This document shows, piece by piece, positions 11,468-22,665 of a stretch of DNA of 64,000 bases. Under the pieces are notes generated by a model that saw only the letters and a program-made list of their open reading frames with translations, was not told the DNA's origin and did no database searches. Both the position numbers and the translations under genes were made by a program. Source of the DNA: Tribonema minus (taxonomy: Eukaryota > Sar > Xanthophyceae > Tribonematales > Tribonemataceae); NCBI GenBank assembly GCA_017506865.1, contig JAFCMP010000401.1:682001-746000 (forward strand). Direction: 5' to 3'. Within the stretch, counting starts at the first letter, position 1, and the number at the start of each line of letters is the position of its first letter.

Positions 11468-12307
11468 ATGCGCAGAGCGGCAGTACTGCTGGCTCTGCTG
11501 AACACTCAGTCACGGCGCTCCGCAGCGGCGCTGGCTTCCTCCTCTCACCGCTACCTCAGCTCCACCACCATGACCGCCTCCGGCAATGGACTCATGGCGA
11601 CACAGCCAGTGGAAGTGATGCTCGTCAAGAAGCTCTCGCCTCAGGCTCACCTGCCCGTGCGAGGGTCTGAGCACGCAGCAGGCTTCGACCTGGCAGCAGC
11701 GCACGCCGCGGTTGTTCCAGCGGGCGGCAAGGCGCTGGTCAAAACCGACTGCGCCATCGCCGTCCCCGCCGGCACTTATGCCCGCGTCGCCCCTCGCAGC
11801 GGCCTGGCCTGGAAGCGCATGATTGACACCGGCGCCGGAGTCATTGACTACGACTATAGGGGCAACGTCGGCGTGGTCCTGTTCAACCACGGTCCCGAGG
11901 AGTTCGTGGTGGAGCCCGGGGACAGGATCGCTCAGCTCATCCTCGAGCGCATCAGCATGGCCCCAGCCCTGGAGGTTCAGGAGCTGCCGGAGACAGAGAG
12001 GGGGGCAGGGGGCTTTGGCAGCACCGGGGGATCTCGCTCGCTGCAGTCGGCTCTGCCTGTGTCAGAGGCCGCCGCGAAGAAGGTGAAGTTGGCGGACCAA
12101 GGGGCAGATTTGACGGCGCAAATGCTCATCTTCGTCAGCTCGCTGCCAGACGGCGTGACTGCCAGCAAGGCAGACTGCGACAAGCTCAAACTGTGCGCGC
12201 TGTCTGACCGTAGCACAAGGCTGCTGGCGGCCATACGCGCTTACGAGGCGACCAGCAATGTAGCTGAACTGCAAGACAACCTGAGATTGATCCTAAGGAC
12301 CTTGTAG
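11468..12307 (+). CDS. DUT: dUTP diphosphatase (dUTPase), organelle-type presequence
   Basis: dUTPase hydrolyses dUTP to dUMP and pyrophosphate, keeping uracil out of DNA and feeding dTMP synthesis. The 279-residue ORF is intronless. All five trimeric-dUTPase motifs are present in order: [35 protein letters not shown] and [10 protein letters not shown], the last being the flexible lid. The first ~35 residues are Arg/Ser/Ala-rich with few acids, like a mitochondrial targeting peptide; an internal Met at residue 35 could start a cytosolic or nuclear form. About 80 residues follow motif 5, whereas typical enzymes end there; this tail contains KKVKL, a possible nuclear signal, and an amphipathic helix-like end. 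The tail's function is unknown. The convergent neighbour ends 827 bases downstream. Confidence 0.95.
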   Translation: MRRAAVLLALLNTQSRRSAAALASSSHRYLSSTTMTASGNGLMATQPVEVMLVKKLSPQAHLPVRGSEHAAGFDLAAAHAAVVPAGGKALVKTDCAIAVPAGTYARVAPRSGLAWKRMIDTGAGVIDYDYRGNVGVVLFNHGPEEFVVEPGDRIAQLILERISMAPALEVQELPETERGAGGFGSTGGSRSLQSALPVSEAAAKKVKLADQGADLTAQMLIFVSSLPDGVTASKADCDKLKLCALSDRSTRLLAAIRAYEATSNVAELQDNLRLILRTL

Positions 12308-13133
12308 AGGCGTGTTGCTGATGCGATGGGGGTACTCCCTCGTGTTGCAGTGTTGCTGCTAGGCATGGGTTTGTTGCACCTGATTGTGAAGGTCTGCAAG
12401 CGCTACACAAAGCAGCCACAGCCACCACGTTTGTAAATAGGCTAGGCTCAGTGCCCTGCATAGTGCGACTTTTGTTGAAATACCACAGAGCGGGAAAAGT
12501 GCGACCATCCTGTTCTTGCTCATCGTTGTTGTCGCTGTTCTACCAGCAAGACTGACTGAATGCTCAGGGCGCACCAGCACGACTTTTTCGCAGCGCTGTT
12601 TTAATGCATACACTTTAAGATGAAGAACACACATGTCCAAATAGTATTCAGCGTAAAGAGCAGCCAGCAGCAGAAGCGGTGACGGCAGTAGGGCGACATT
12701 GGTGCGCGCGTGCTGGTAGAGGAATGCACACAGGTTTATTAAGGAGGACCACTAGAACTAAATCAACTTCTGCACACTGCAGGAGAAATTGTTGCCGACC
12801 GACACTGTGGTTGTACCGCCAACAGGTCCGAGAACCAGATGTGTTGCATCGGCATGTTTGCGCAGCATGCTCACGCTTACTTCAATTTGAGTTGTATGCA
12901 TGCCCATGGTGTGCTCTGTGAGCTCTGCATGCGTAATGGCTGCTGCGTTCGTACAATGTATAGACATGAATGGTGCAGGTGCGCACGGCAGCAGCAGCTG
13001 CTGCCGCCGCCGTTGCTGCTGCTGCTGCCGCTGCTGCTGCCGCTAAGGAAGCAACGTCGCAAAGGGGGAACCAGGGGAAATGGTTGGGGAAGAAAGCTAG
13101 GGGGGGGAAGGGGGGCGCGTTGTGACCAGGCTC
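12308..13133. other. Convergent intergenic region
   Basis: It lies between the 3' ends of the dUTPase gene (+) and the Cys-rich protein gene (-). It holds a CTG/CTGCCG-rich microsatellite at about 12988-13045 and a G-rich stretch at 13097-13118. No supported gene. Confidence 0.5.
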
Positions 13134-16100
13134 CTATACGCCGCTACTTGGTACGTTGTAGCGCGTGTCCTCAGGTGAGAACAGCAATCCGCAGCTGTTG
13201 TCGAGGTAGAGGTGATACTTGAACTGGTTATACCAGAGAGGGGTCACCTGCGGGCGGCAGCGGCAGTGTGCGCAGAACACAGTTTCAACTTCAAGTTGCC
13301 ACTTCACTATGGCATGGAACATCGCCTCTGACGCCTTGCCCCTGGCCCGCTGGAGCGATTGCTGCTTGCGCTGTCTGACTGGGCCTGCCGGAGGGTCACT
13401 GCCAAAGCGCAAAGCGTGTGTATAAGTGTACACACTCACTATCGGCTGTGCCGAGAGCCTGTCTAAGTGTCTGACACGCATGTTCTGTTCACAGCATGCT
13501 GTTGGTCTTAATGTGCAGGCACTCACGCGCTGGGCACCTGTAATGGGCACATTCGCCTCGCGTCCTCCTGCGTAGCGACGCGACGCTCTTAGGGTTTGAG
13601 TTAGGGTTAGGATTAACGCTGAGTGCCCTGTCAGCGCACGTATTCTTGAAGCACAACAATGCAGCACCAATGACCAGGCCAAGGTCCACACGAAATGCGC
13701 ACACTTGGTGGTTTGCACTAGTGCTACGTTGTATACGAATGCACCAAGTGGGGCCCCGCAAGCAAAAGAGCTGAATTGTGGAGCGTCCCTACTACATACT
13801 TGAAGTTACAGTTGAAGTATGAGGGTTGTGATCACCTTGTCGCCGTGCATGACGGAGCCGTCCCACACGTAGTCAAGCACGTCCTGGACTGTGAAAGCAC
13901 GCGGCGAACAACAGCAAGGGGCGGCAGCGCAGGCATCAGCGCGAACGTCCGGGCTGCAGTGGCAGCAGCGCTCAGTACTGATGTTGGCGTGCGCCCGACG
14001 CTCTTCGACGCTTGAATTTGGCACGGTCTGTTGGTGTGGAGCAGTAACCTAGCGAGCAGCAGCCTGTCTTGTTGCACCACTGCTCTCATGCGGGACTAGT
14101 TGTTGTGAGGGCGGCGAGAGAGGCTGGCAGGCGCACAGCCGGACGCGCGCAGCTCCTGAAACTGGCACATGCGGCGAGCGCTGTCATGCCAGTGCTGAGC
14201 ATCTGCTGACACGTGCACCCCACCCCACCCCCCCTCCCCCCCACACACCACAAACGCACACCATGCTGAGAGGGCATGACCACCGAGAAGACACTGTGCA
14301 GGCACGATGGCGACGCTCCTAGACCGAACGAGTTGCGCGGTGCAGACACCAGCAGGCACGCCTAGGCTGGTACATCAGCAAGCGTCCATCAAAGTAGTGT
14401 TCGCCAGGCGCATGCGAATTCTTGTAGCGAGCTGGACATCTACCATTTGGGCTTCCTTGCGCCCCCCAAGTAAAGAGCCTGCCTGTATTCTGCGCGAATG
14501 CCTTACCCAGCCAGCCTGTCCATGCCTCTGAGCAAACACCGGTTACAATGACAAACGCAAGCCGCGAGACACCACACATGTGCGATCACCGCGCGCGCGT
14601 TGCGCGACGGAATTGCAGGACTCACTGCATATGTGCATGTACGCCGCGCGCAGCCCCCAGTGCCCGTTGCAGTGGCAGCGCTGCAGCATGTCGTTGATCG
14701 CCGCCGTGTCGGTGATGGTCGACCACAGCTGGCACGTCGCGCCGGGCGGCACGGCGGACGACACGGGGCTCCCCTGCCGAGAGGGAGGAGGAGCGTCGCA
14801 CTGGAAGTGTGATGCGCTTCGCACTTGAAGTGTGAGGCGATGAGTGTGCGAGTTTCAGCAGTTGTGCGCTGCTGTGTCGGTGACGCTCCGCGACACGGCG
14901 AGCACGTCCGCGGAGTGGCAAGGGAGGTTGGGTGGGGCGACGCTGTCGAGGGCAGCGGTGCTGTTGAACACGTCAAGCGCTTGGTATGTGAGGGGAACTT
15001 GTGCCGCGTCGAGGGAGCTGGCAAGTCACCTTAAGCGGCTGCTGGGAGTACAGGGAGCTCCCCGAATTATGTTGCATTTCTAATGGTATCATTTGGTCAC
15101 ATGACCAACATAAAAATCACATCAGAGGGACTTCTGTCAAAGAAAATACAAGAGAGACACCCAGCGACGCCACAACTGACTGACTGTGCGGCAGTAGCTA
15201 TGAGGGTGGCATCGGATCAGCACGTTATTGTAGTGAGTGAGTCACGACGAGAGTTTGAAGTTGAGCTCTGCGATGCTCCGCCATGCGTCGAGCACGCGGG
15301 GCTGACTGCCTGTAGTAGCGCGGCCAGCAACATGGCGGAGCGCTGCACACGTTGCCGTCAAACGCGGCTGCATGCACTAAGCTTCAGCCACTGAGCGTCA
15401 GTCACTGAGCGTCAGTCACCAAGCTTCGGCACATCACTTTCCAGCAAGGCCCGGAGGCAGCACTTGCAGCGCCACGCGAGGCTGCCGCTCACCCTCTAAC
15501 GTGACCGCCGCCTTTCTGACCACTCGACGCTAGGTTGCGTGCCCGGGTAACATTTACTAGGGCTAGGGTAAGTTGTAGTCATCATGCGCAGCCTCGTACC
15601 GTGATCACATAGCACTAGCACTTGACTAGCGATACGGGGGTCACACAGTGTGGCAGGGTAGCCTTCACCAGGCTAGGGCTAGAGTAGGTAGATATCATGC
15701 GCAGCCTACATAGGCTCGCACCATGATGACGTAGCACTAGCACTAGACTAGCAATTAGGGTATCCCACGGTGTGGCAGGGTAGCATTCAGCAGGGCTAGG
15801 GCTAGGGTAGATGTCATGCGCAGCCTGCACAGGCTCGCACCGTGATGACGTAGTCGCCGTTCTTGGCGTTTGCGGCGGCCGTTGCGTCGGCGTTGTACAC
15901 GAACGCCAGGTCCTGGAACAGGTCGCCGCCGGCGCTGTTGGACGACGCGCGCCCGAGCTCCGGGGGCTGGTCGTAGGGGCCGTAGTTGAAGAATCGGCCG
16001 CGGCGGGGGTCGCCTGCGGGGCGGGTGACGTGCCATGGTGTCAAACTTCAAGAGGTGATGTGTGGGGGGCTGCGAAGATGCACAGACGCACAGTAGCGGG

Positions 16101-17528
16101 CTCTGCCCGCGCTTTCAAGTGTTGAGGCTACATGACTACGGTGAATCGGAAGCAGCAATATCGCTGTGCTTTGGGGTGAGGCCGCGCGCGTGTCATGCGA
16201 GAATACGCACACGCTTAAGTGCAGGCTTTGCCATGTCATCGAGCTGCTGAGGCCTTGGGAACATCATGATGTGGTGACCTGTACAGCCTGCGCCGGCGAC
16301 AGAGTGAAAACAAACCACACTTACCAACAGGGAAGTCTGGGCCACAACCAGATTCTGGATACCGTCTGCGGGGCAGGGTGAGAGAGGCATATCAGCGCTG
16401 TCAGCGAGGGCCGCTTTCTTTTCTGTGACAGAGACACAGTGCTGCTGTGAAGGGGGCAGCGCGTCACGCGGCTGACGGGGGGAAGGGGGCACATGCCTAA
16501 TATCTGCATACCCATGTAACCGCTGTGAGCAAGAACTGTCAACATAAGCCAGGAATTGCAGAGCATGGACTGTGCAAGACGACGGTGAATCATAGTCTGT
16601 CGCGTAGCAGACGCGCATCTGTTGAGCCCTCAGCTCTTGAATTCAATGGAGGTGCGAGCCGGCACACTACGTGTCAATTGCTGCGCGTTCCAGGCCAGTG
16701 CCGTACTTCACCCAAGTGTTTTGCAGTGTCTGACGCGCATTATGTTGCAGGTGCTGTGCACAGTTGCAAAGAGCAAACTGCAGCGCATGATCTGCGGCTG
16801 CGCATGCTGCCGCGAGCAAGAAAAGAAGAGGAACCATGCATGTAGTACCTGCCAACCAGTCAAACATGGCGGCACAGGGGCCGCGCTCGCAGTGCGCAGG
16901 GTGCGTAACTCGTGAGCAGCGCTATGTTATCGAGCTTGCTCACTGCGTATCGCATATGACCACCTCGGACAGCAGCGAGCAGCGGACGAGTTCACTCACA
17001 GGCAGCCGCGCGCTGTTGAACTCACTTGCACTCGCAGTGAACTCACGTGTACTTGAAGTGGTCGAACCAGTACCGGCGCCCGTGGCGTCCGCCGAGCATG
17101 CCGACGCCGACCATGTCGTCGAGAGTTGCCTCCACGCAGTCCAAAAACCTGCCTCTGTAGCCCCACTGCGTCTCGCAAGGGCAGCGCGCCCAGATCCTGT
17201 TCTCGACTTGGTAATCATCCTCGGTAGCCCAGATGTCACAGCTCCTCTCTCGGTCTGAGTCGGGCGCGTTTGAGAGGACGGCTTTCGGTGGCATGGGCCA
17301 GCCGTCGGTCTCGCCTGGGAGGCGGCCCTCAGCTGCTAGCGTCGTTATCCCGTTTTTGGTGGCGCCGGCCATGAAGCCTTCATACGGGAGCAGTGCCCTG
17401 GTGCCAGCAGCAGTCGCTGCACCCGCAGCAGCGGCTAGCATTGCTGGTGTCTCTGGAACGCTGCCGCGAGCGACACCACAAACGACTCCAGCTACCACCG
17501 GCAGCAGGTACATTGGCGATGCCACCAT
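13134..17528 (-). CDS. Secreted Cys-rich protein with an internally duplicated module
   Basis: Six exons on the minus strand, 17528-17047, 16365-16325 (41-nt microexon), 16013-15841, 14773-14626, 13888-13836 and 13247-13134, agree in phase throughout and give 336 residues. The N-terminus (MVASPMYLLPVVAGVVCGVA) looks like a signal peptide, so the protein is probably secreted or lumenal. Residues 97-169 and 246-319 are copies of one ~73-residue module. Shared positions include C-x-[IL]-W-[AS]-T-x2-D, R-C-x-C-x3-W-G-x-R, a further Cys, L-D, M-x-G, W-[FY]-[DN]-x-F-K-Y and S-x-C-G or S-C-G. Five Cys per module suggest disulfides. I recognise no family; no catalytic motif is evident. The repeat spans exons 1-2 and 4-6, which independently supports the splice model. 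Alternative: extra small in-phase exons in the 1.07-kb intron 3. Confidence 0.8.
13589..13616 (+). repeat. Degenerate telomeric repeat in intron 5
   Basis: TTAGGGTTTGAG followed by TTAGGGTTAGGATTAA, inside intron 5 of the Cys-rich protein gene. Confidence 0.75.
15540..15855. repeat. Tandem array copying the end of exon 3 (exon echoes)
   Basis: A unit of 113-119 bases is present about 2.6 times, anchored by CATGCGCAGCCT at 15583, 15695 and 15815. Each unit also carries a CTAGGGCTAGGG-like run and GCACTAGCACT...GACTAGC. The unit nearest the gene contains the exon 3 donor and the last ~12 coding bases (CGTGATGACGTAG on the plus strand); the two further copies carry degraded versions of that splice junction within intron 3. 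Confidence 0.85.
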
Positions 17529-18282
17529 GGCGCAGCACCAGCACGCTGCAGCGAGAGCTGCTGTTGCCTCTGTAGAACTGTGTTCGCCGCGTGATATGTT
17601 GGGGCCTGGCGCATGGCGTACTCCTTCGCAAACCACCTGCCACACTCGCCATTTCATAAACGCACTAGTGGGTGATAAGAATGACTCGCTTGCCAGCGTT
17701 GCTTCTCACAGTTCCGCACAACAGCTGTGGCGTGTCAGGCACCCTCGCTCGGCGCTCTTTGCGGTTGAAGCTCGCAGTTGAAGGTGAAGAAGCTTAATCC
17801 CTTGTTGAAGGTGAAGTGCAAAATCATCCACCTTCCCTTACCACCTTTGGAAGCATTATGGCAGAGGAGTGCTGCGTAAGCTGTCGCCACCAAAACTCTC
17901 TGGCGTAGTGTCAGCGACAGCGACAGCACATAATCTTGATGGTCTCTCAATATGGCTTCCTCTCGATTCGGCAGTGTGGAAGCAACCTGAAGATCGGGCC
18001 AGCAGCAGGACGATTGCAGCTTCGCTTTTCAGGCAATTGGAACCCATAACTGGAATATTTCCAGGGACAACGACCCACGTGCCAGATCATGTCGACACAT
18101 TGATGTCTGCAGTGCAACTGCCACCGAGCATGTGGCCATAGACATGCCAGTGCTGTGAAATATTTTGACTGACTGAGACAGCGGCACGCCCATGGGCGCT
18201 AGCAGCATCATGGCACGTCCACGTACAACAGCCTCAGGCCAGACATCACCATTTACACGTCCTTCATACAGATGTGGCGCTA
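17529..18282. other. Region between the Cys-rich and coiled-coil genes
   Basis: It contains the 5' flank of the Cys-rich gene and the 3' flank of the coiled-coil gene, both minus strand. A 90-codon plus-strand ORF (17869-18141) has no domain and no splice support. TACAGATGTGGCGCT is directly repeated at about 18268 and 18287, straddling the stop codon of the coiled-coil gene. Confidence 0.4.
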
Positions 18283-18685
18283 TCATACAGATGTGGCGCT
18301 CTTGTCAAATGACCTCAGGAGCTGCTCCAGAGACTGATGGCCGTCCAGCACACGCCACGGCGGAGGCGGCGCCGCCGCGCCCGCGCCCCGAACGCCCGCG
18401 TAGCGCGTCGCAGCCGCCAGCGGTGACGCTTCATAGCACTCTCTGTCATTGTTACTCAGGGCCCATCCACTGCCGACTCCAGCGCTGGCAGCTTCCCACC
18501 ACCCTCGCGGCGGCGGAGGCGCCATGACTGTTGTGGCCGGTGACGAACCAGTCCCCGCGAATGCGTTATTCGCGGCCGCCGCGTTGCAACACAGGCGGCA
18601 CGCGCGCACGCGGCATGCGCTGCCGCCGCAAGGGCCATACAGCGGCGGCGGCGTGCACACATGTAGCGGGCAGGGGTGCTGCAGC

Positions 18686-18716
<31 letters not shown>

Positions 18717-21700
18717 ACGCGCAGCGCGTCGGCGTTGCGGCGCAGCCTTGAACGCTAGCAGGCGTCGCGCAAGCGTGTGCGTCCCGCACGGCCGCCGCCG
18801 CCTCTGCCGCCGCACGCGCCTGTGCCGCCTGCGCCTGCGCGTGCTCGAGCGCTGCCTCCAGCTGCGCGACGCGCCGCTGCTGCACGGCCGCCAGGTCCGC
18901 CGCCTGCGCGCGCGCGGAAGAGGGGGGCGATGGAGGCAGATTGGCGGTTGAAGTGTGGGGACGCTGAGGCATGTGGAGATGCAATTTGGTTCACATGCTC
19001 TCCTGCAGATCTTGTCGGCACGGGTGCGCGCCAGTTTGGCTTGATTGTGGACTTGCACTTTGCGTATTGTGCAATGGTGAAAAGGATTAGTCCAACTGCA
19101 AGGCCTCTTTCATAGCGCTTCTGACACAGCGCTCACAGAAATTTGCCAGTTCTACAAGGTGTTGTATGTCAAAATGTCGTATGCCCCAAGAGGAACCGAG
19201 ACTGCAAAGGTACTTGCTTCAACAATGCGGTTCTCGGTTCTGAATGGCTTGCACCTACATCAATAGAACAGGAGCATCAAAGTTCAGCTCACATTCGTTA
19301 CGCTGGGCCACGCCTGTTTGGGAGATGGGGCAGGCACTCGTTGCATTTCGACACTGCGCTGTGGGAGCCTTGGGGTGGCGCCGATCAAACCGAACTGTTG
19401 ATGTCATACCAAGTATACACAACATGACTCCAGTCCTTTCCTGCACTCAGGCAGCAGGATCATAGAAGCGAGCTCCCACCATGCAGCGCCTGCACCTCAA
19501 TCCTCATCCTCACCCAGCGACATTCACCATAGCACGAAGCCACAAGCCCTTCATTCTCTACCACAACAGTCTTCAACACAATGACGAGCCGCAAATGACA
19601 CACACTCCGCGAGCGCGCGGCGCATGGCCAGCCACGGGTTGCTGCAGTAACAGATAGGGCTTTATAGCCAGCAAGCACAAGCTTTCAAGCAATCAGAAAG
19701 GGCGCATCATACATGCATACCTCCGCGAGCTCGCGGCGCGCGGCCTGCTGAGCGTCGCCGAAGCGCGCCTCCGCCGCGCCGCGCTCCGCCGCGACCCGCG
19801 CCTCCACCTCCTTCTCCGCCTGCAGCACGGCGCGTACAGAACACACGAGTCAACACACGAGTCGCAAGGGCGTCAGGCGCGTCACACTTGAGAGAGTCTC
19901 AGGCGTACATAGCTCGTGCCCGACTGCGATAGCGTTTGCGCCAGAGTTTCAGAAGTGATGTCCTCACGTGTGCAGCACGGGGGCGCCGAGTACCAGGAGG
20001 AGATAGGGCGATGTCACGCCGCGCTGCGCGGCTCGACACGTGCCCTCACGGAGAGCGGCGTTTCCACTGCGACACGTACCCTCACTGCGAGTGGCGCCTC
20101 CACTCGAGTAAATGGACAACTTGTGCAAGCGCTCGGGTGCAGCAAAGAGTATGTGTGCACGGGCACGCAGACGCCCTTGGGTGCCCACAGGCACTATTCC
20201 TTCAGCGCTGAGCTGCAGGAGATGCGCACGCGCCGCATTCAATAGGTACATCAATACAGTCTGTATGATTGGAAGTTACTCTCAAAGCTCAACTCCAAAC
20301 ACTGCGCTGCAAGAGATGCACATGCCCTATCAACGCGCACATTGCGCACATTCACCAAAGCCTGATGCGCTCGGCCAACACTTTCGCGCGCCCAGCAGGC
20401 ACAGCCACTTCAACTCGAACTTCAACATTATGAGAGAACCGGCCCTGAGCGAGAGCGTCACCTTCAACTCGTACTCCAGCTGCAGCCGCTCCGCTTCAAG
20501 GGCGACGTGCTGGTCGCGCTGCGCCTGCGCATCCGCCGCCGCCTGCGCGAGCGCGCGCTCGTAGCGGCGCTCGCACTCCGCCGCATGCCTCTCGCGCTCC
20601 GCGCGGAGCCGCGCGCGCAGCGCCTGCGTGGCGGCAGCGGCACGTGCAGCGCGGGAAATGGAATGGGTTGGTCGATGAGGCTGCAGTGAGCGGCCTTCTC
20701 CTTCGCGGAATACGGTACATGGGAACGAGGGGAGCGGTGCTGGCAGCGCAATCCGCTGCCGCCGGCGTGCGAGGCCACGTGCGGCAGCGGCACCAGCGCG
20801 CAGTGCATGGTTGCGGTAGGTTTGCGTAATCATGAGGTACTTGTCGCAGGACCGGAGCGGCTCACTCAGCCCCAAATGACCTTATCTCCATGACCTTCGC
20901 TCCTGCCGCACGCAGGCGCACGCTGGCAGCGCCTCCCCTGCGCGCACCCCCCTGTTTTGACCGGACGTGCAGAAGCGCTCGTGCAGCACCGACTGCTGCG
21001 ATGCACGCGTTCCATGCACCTGTGGACGAGGGCCGCATGCAAGGCAACCGCGTACCCATCTACCTGCAGAAAGCCTGCCGAGGCAGCGCGCAGTAGGCAC
21101 CTCTCGGCACATGCAGCCGGAAGCGCGCCCCCCGTCTCGACGCACCTCAGCGTCCGGCGCCTGCGCCAGCCGGCCCTCCGCGCGCGCGACCCTCGCCTCC
21201 AGCTCGCCGCAGCGCGCCTCCGCGTCGCCGAGCCGCGCCACCAGCTCGGAGCGCTGCCGCGCCGCGTCGCGCGCCGCCGCCCTGTGCTCCGCGAGGCGCC
21301 GCTTGAGCGACAGCGCGGCGCCGCGCGCAAGGTCGGCGTCGTCGCGGCGCGCTGCGGACTCGCGCGCGAGGCGCGCGCGCGCCGCGCGCAGCTGCGCCTC
21401 GAGGTCCGCCTGCGTGGCGCATGGGTAGGTAGGCAACCATCATTTAAAGCTTGTTTAGGGCCAAGGCATGGGCACGGCGCGGAGGCGCAACCGTAACCCT
21501 AAGCAGGGCCTGCAGTGTCGGAAGGTTTTTGGGAGAGGCGTGCGCACGTGAGGTGTGCGGCCATGCCTCGAGATCTCGCCCGAGGCGGTTGCGGATCACA
21601 CGAGCTGGTGTGCGAGACAGGCGCGTTGTCAGTGGGCGCTGGGATGCCGCGGCACGCTTGCAGTGCCGCGCCGCATGCGCCAGAGCATCAGCGGTGCTGT

Positions 21701-22447
21701 TGAAGCTCTCAGCAGGGCATTGATGCTCTACCGGTAAGAATTCGGTGATGCGGCGCATAACAGCTGGTGTGTTGCTGAGCGCACCGCTGTAAAAAAAAGA
21801 ACCTTCTACAAGAAACTGCGCTGAGGCAGCTGATCAACACGACAGCCACTGACTCGTATCTTGATGCAGGCGCCAACCCGTGACTGGAAACAAGTCTGTT
21901 GTCTTGACTAAAATTCAGCATCAAGATCACGGCACAGATGCAGTTGTTGACTCGCGCAGTGCGACGGCATGAAGTAGGAGCCTCCTATGATGAGGTCCTG
22001 ATCACGAACGCATGTCGACGAAAGCTTGACATGTTTTACACCGCCTGCATGAGCGCAAGTGAAACCTACCTGAGCAGCCTGCAGCTTGTCCATGAGATCG
22101 CTCAAGTCCCCAAACACCTCCGCGGCTCTGGTGTGAGGGATGAAGGGCGACACCCTGTCGCACCAGGAGCAAGAAATCGAGTGAGCTTACATCATGTACT
22201 GACAACATGCATTGATGCAGACGCCAGCTGCTGCTTTGAGCAATCTTGGCGAGACTGTGTTAGTTCAATGTGCTAGGCATGCGGCGGTACCCACAGAAAC
22301 TCACCTCGCAAAGACATCGCTCACCACGTCGCATACCCTTGGCATGCTGCTGCCCGTGCTGCTGTTGCTGGCGGTGGAGCCAGTACGAGCATAGCTCCTG
22401 GCCGGCGACCGCTGTGATGGCGAGCATAGCATCGTTTCGGCACCCAT
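18283..22447 (-). CDS. Coiled-coil protein with disordered C-terminus
   Basis: Six minus-strand exons, 22447-22305, 22154-22070, 21409-21146, 20623-20462, 19819-19721 and 18903-18283, give 457 residues. The first intron is phase 2; the other four are all phase 0, and each following exon starts with an Ala-x-x/Gln-Ala-like heptad after CAG/GC. Residues ~50-300 are Ala/Arg/Glu-rich with heptad periodicity (ADLEAQLRAARARL, ALRARLRAERERH, AEKEVEARVAAERG, AADLAAVQQRRVAQLEAAL), so a long coiled coil. The last exon turns Gly/Pro/Cys-rich and ends near LEQLLRSFDKSATSV. The N-terminus is Ser/Thr-rich. No family is recognised; a structural or tethering role would be a guess. The start ATG is the weakest part of the model, and an upstream in-frame ATG at 22639 is possible. 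Confidence 0.7.
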
Positions 22448-22665
22448 TGGCCGACTATAGCTATGCTCACACAACGCTGTGTCACACAGCACCTCGTTCT
22501 CTCGCTCGGCAGATGTGAACGTTTCACTTTTAAATCCTGTGTGTTGGCCAACAAAGCAAAAGACTTTGCTCCCGACACAGGCGGGCGCGGGAGGAGCAGC
22601 GGTAGGTGGAGCTACGGTGGAGGCGGGAACCAGCATCACTCCACAGCAGCGGGAGCTCGCTTAAG
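22448..22665. promoter_or_regulatory. Putative bidirectional promoter
   Basis: Only 218 bases separate the start codons of the coiled-coil gene (-) and the Dus2-like gene (+). Both UTRs and any shared promoter must fit here. No core element is obvious. Confidence 0.45.

Noticed and set aside
15540-15855. Tandem array as a CRISPR-like array
   Set aside because: Units of ~115 bases without unique spacers, in a eukaryotic intron.
17869-18141. 90-codon plus-strand ORF
   Set aside because: Reads fairly protein-like but has no domain, splice context or neighbour support.
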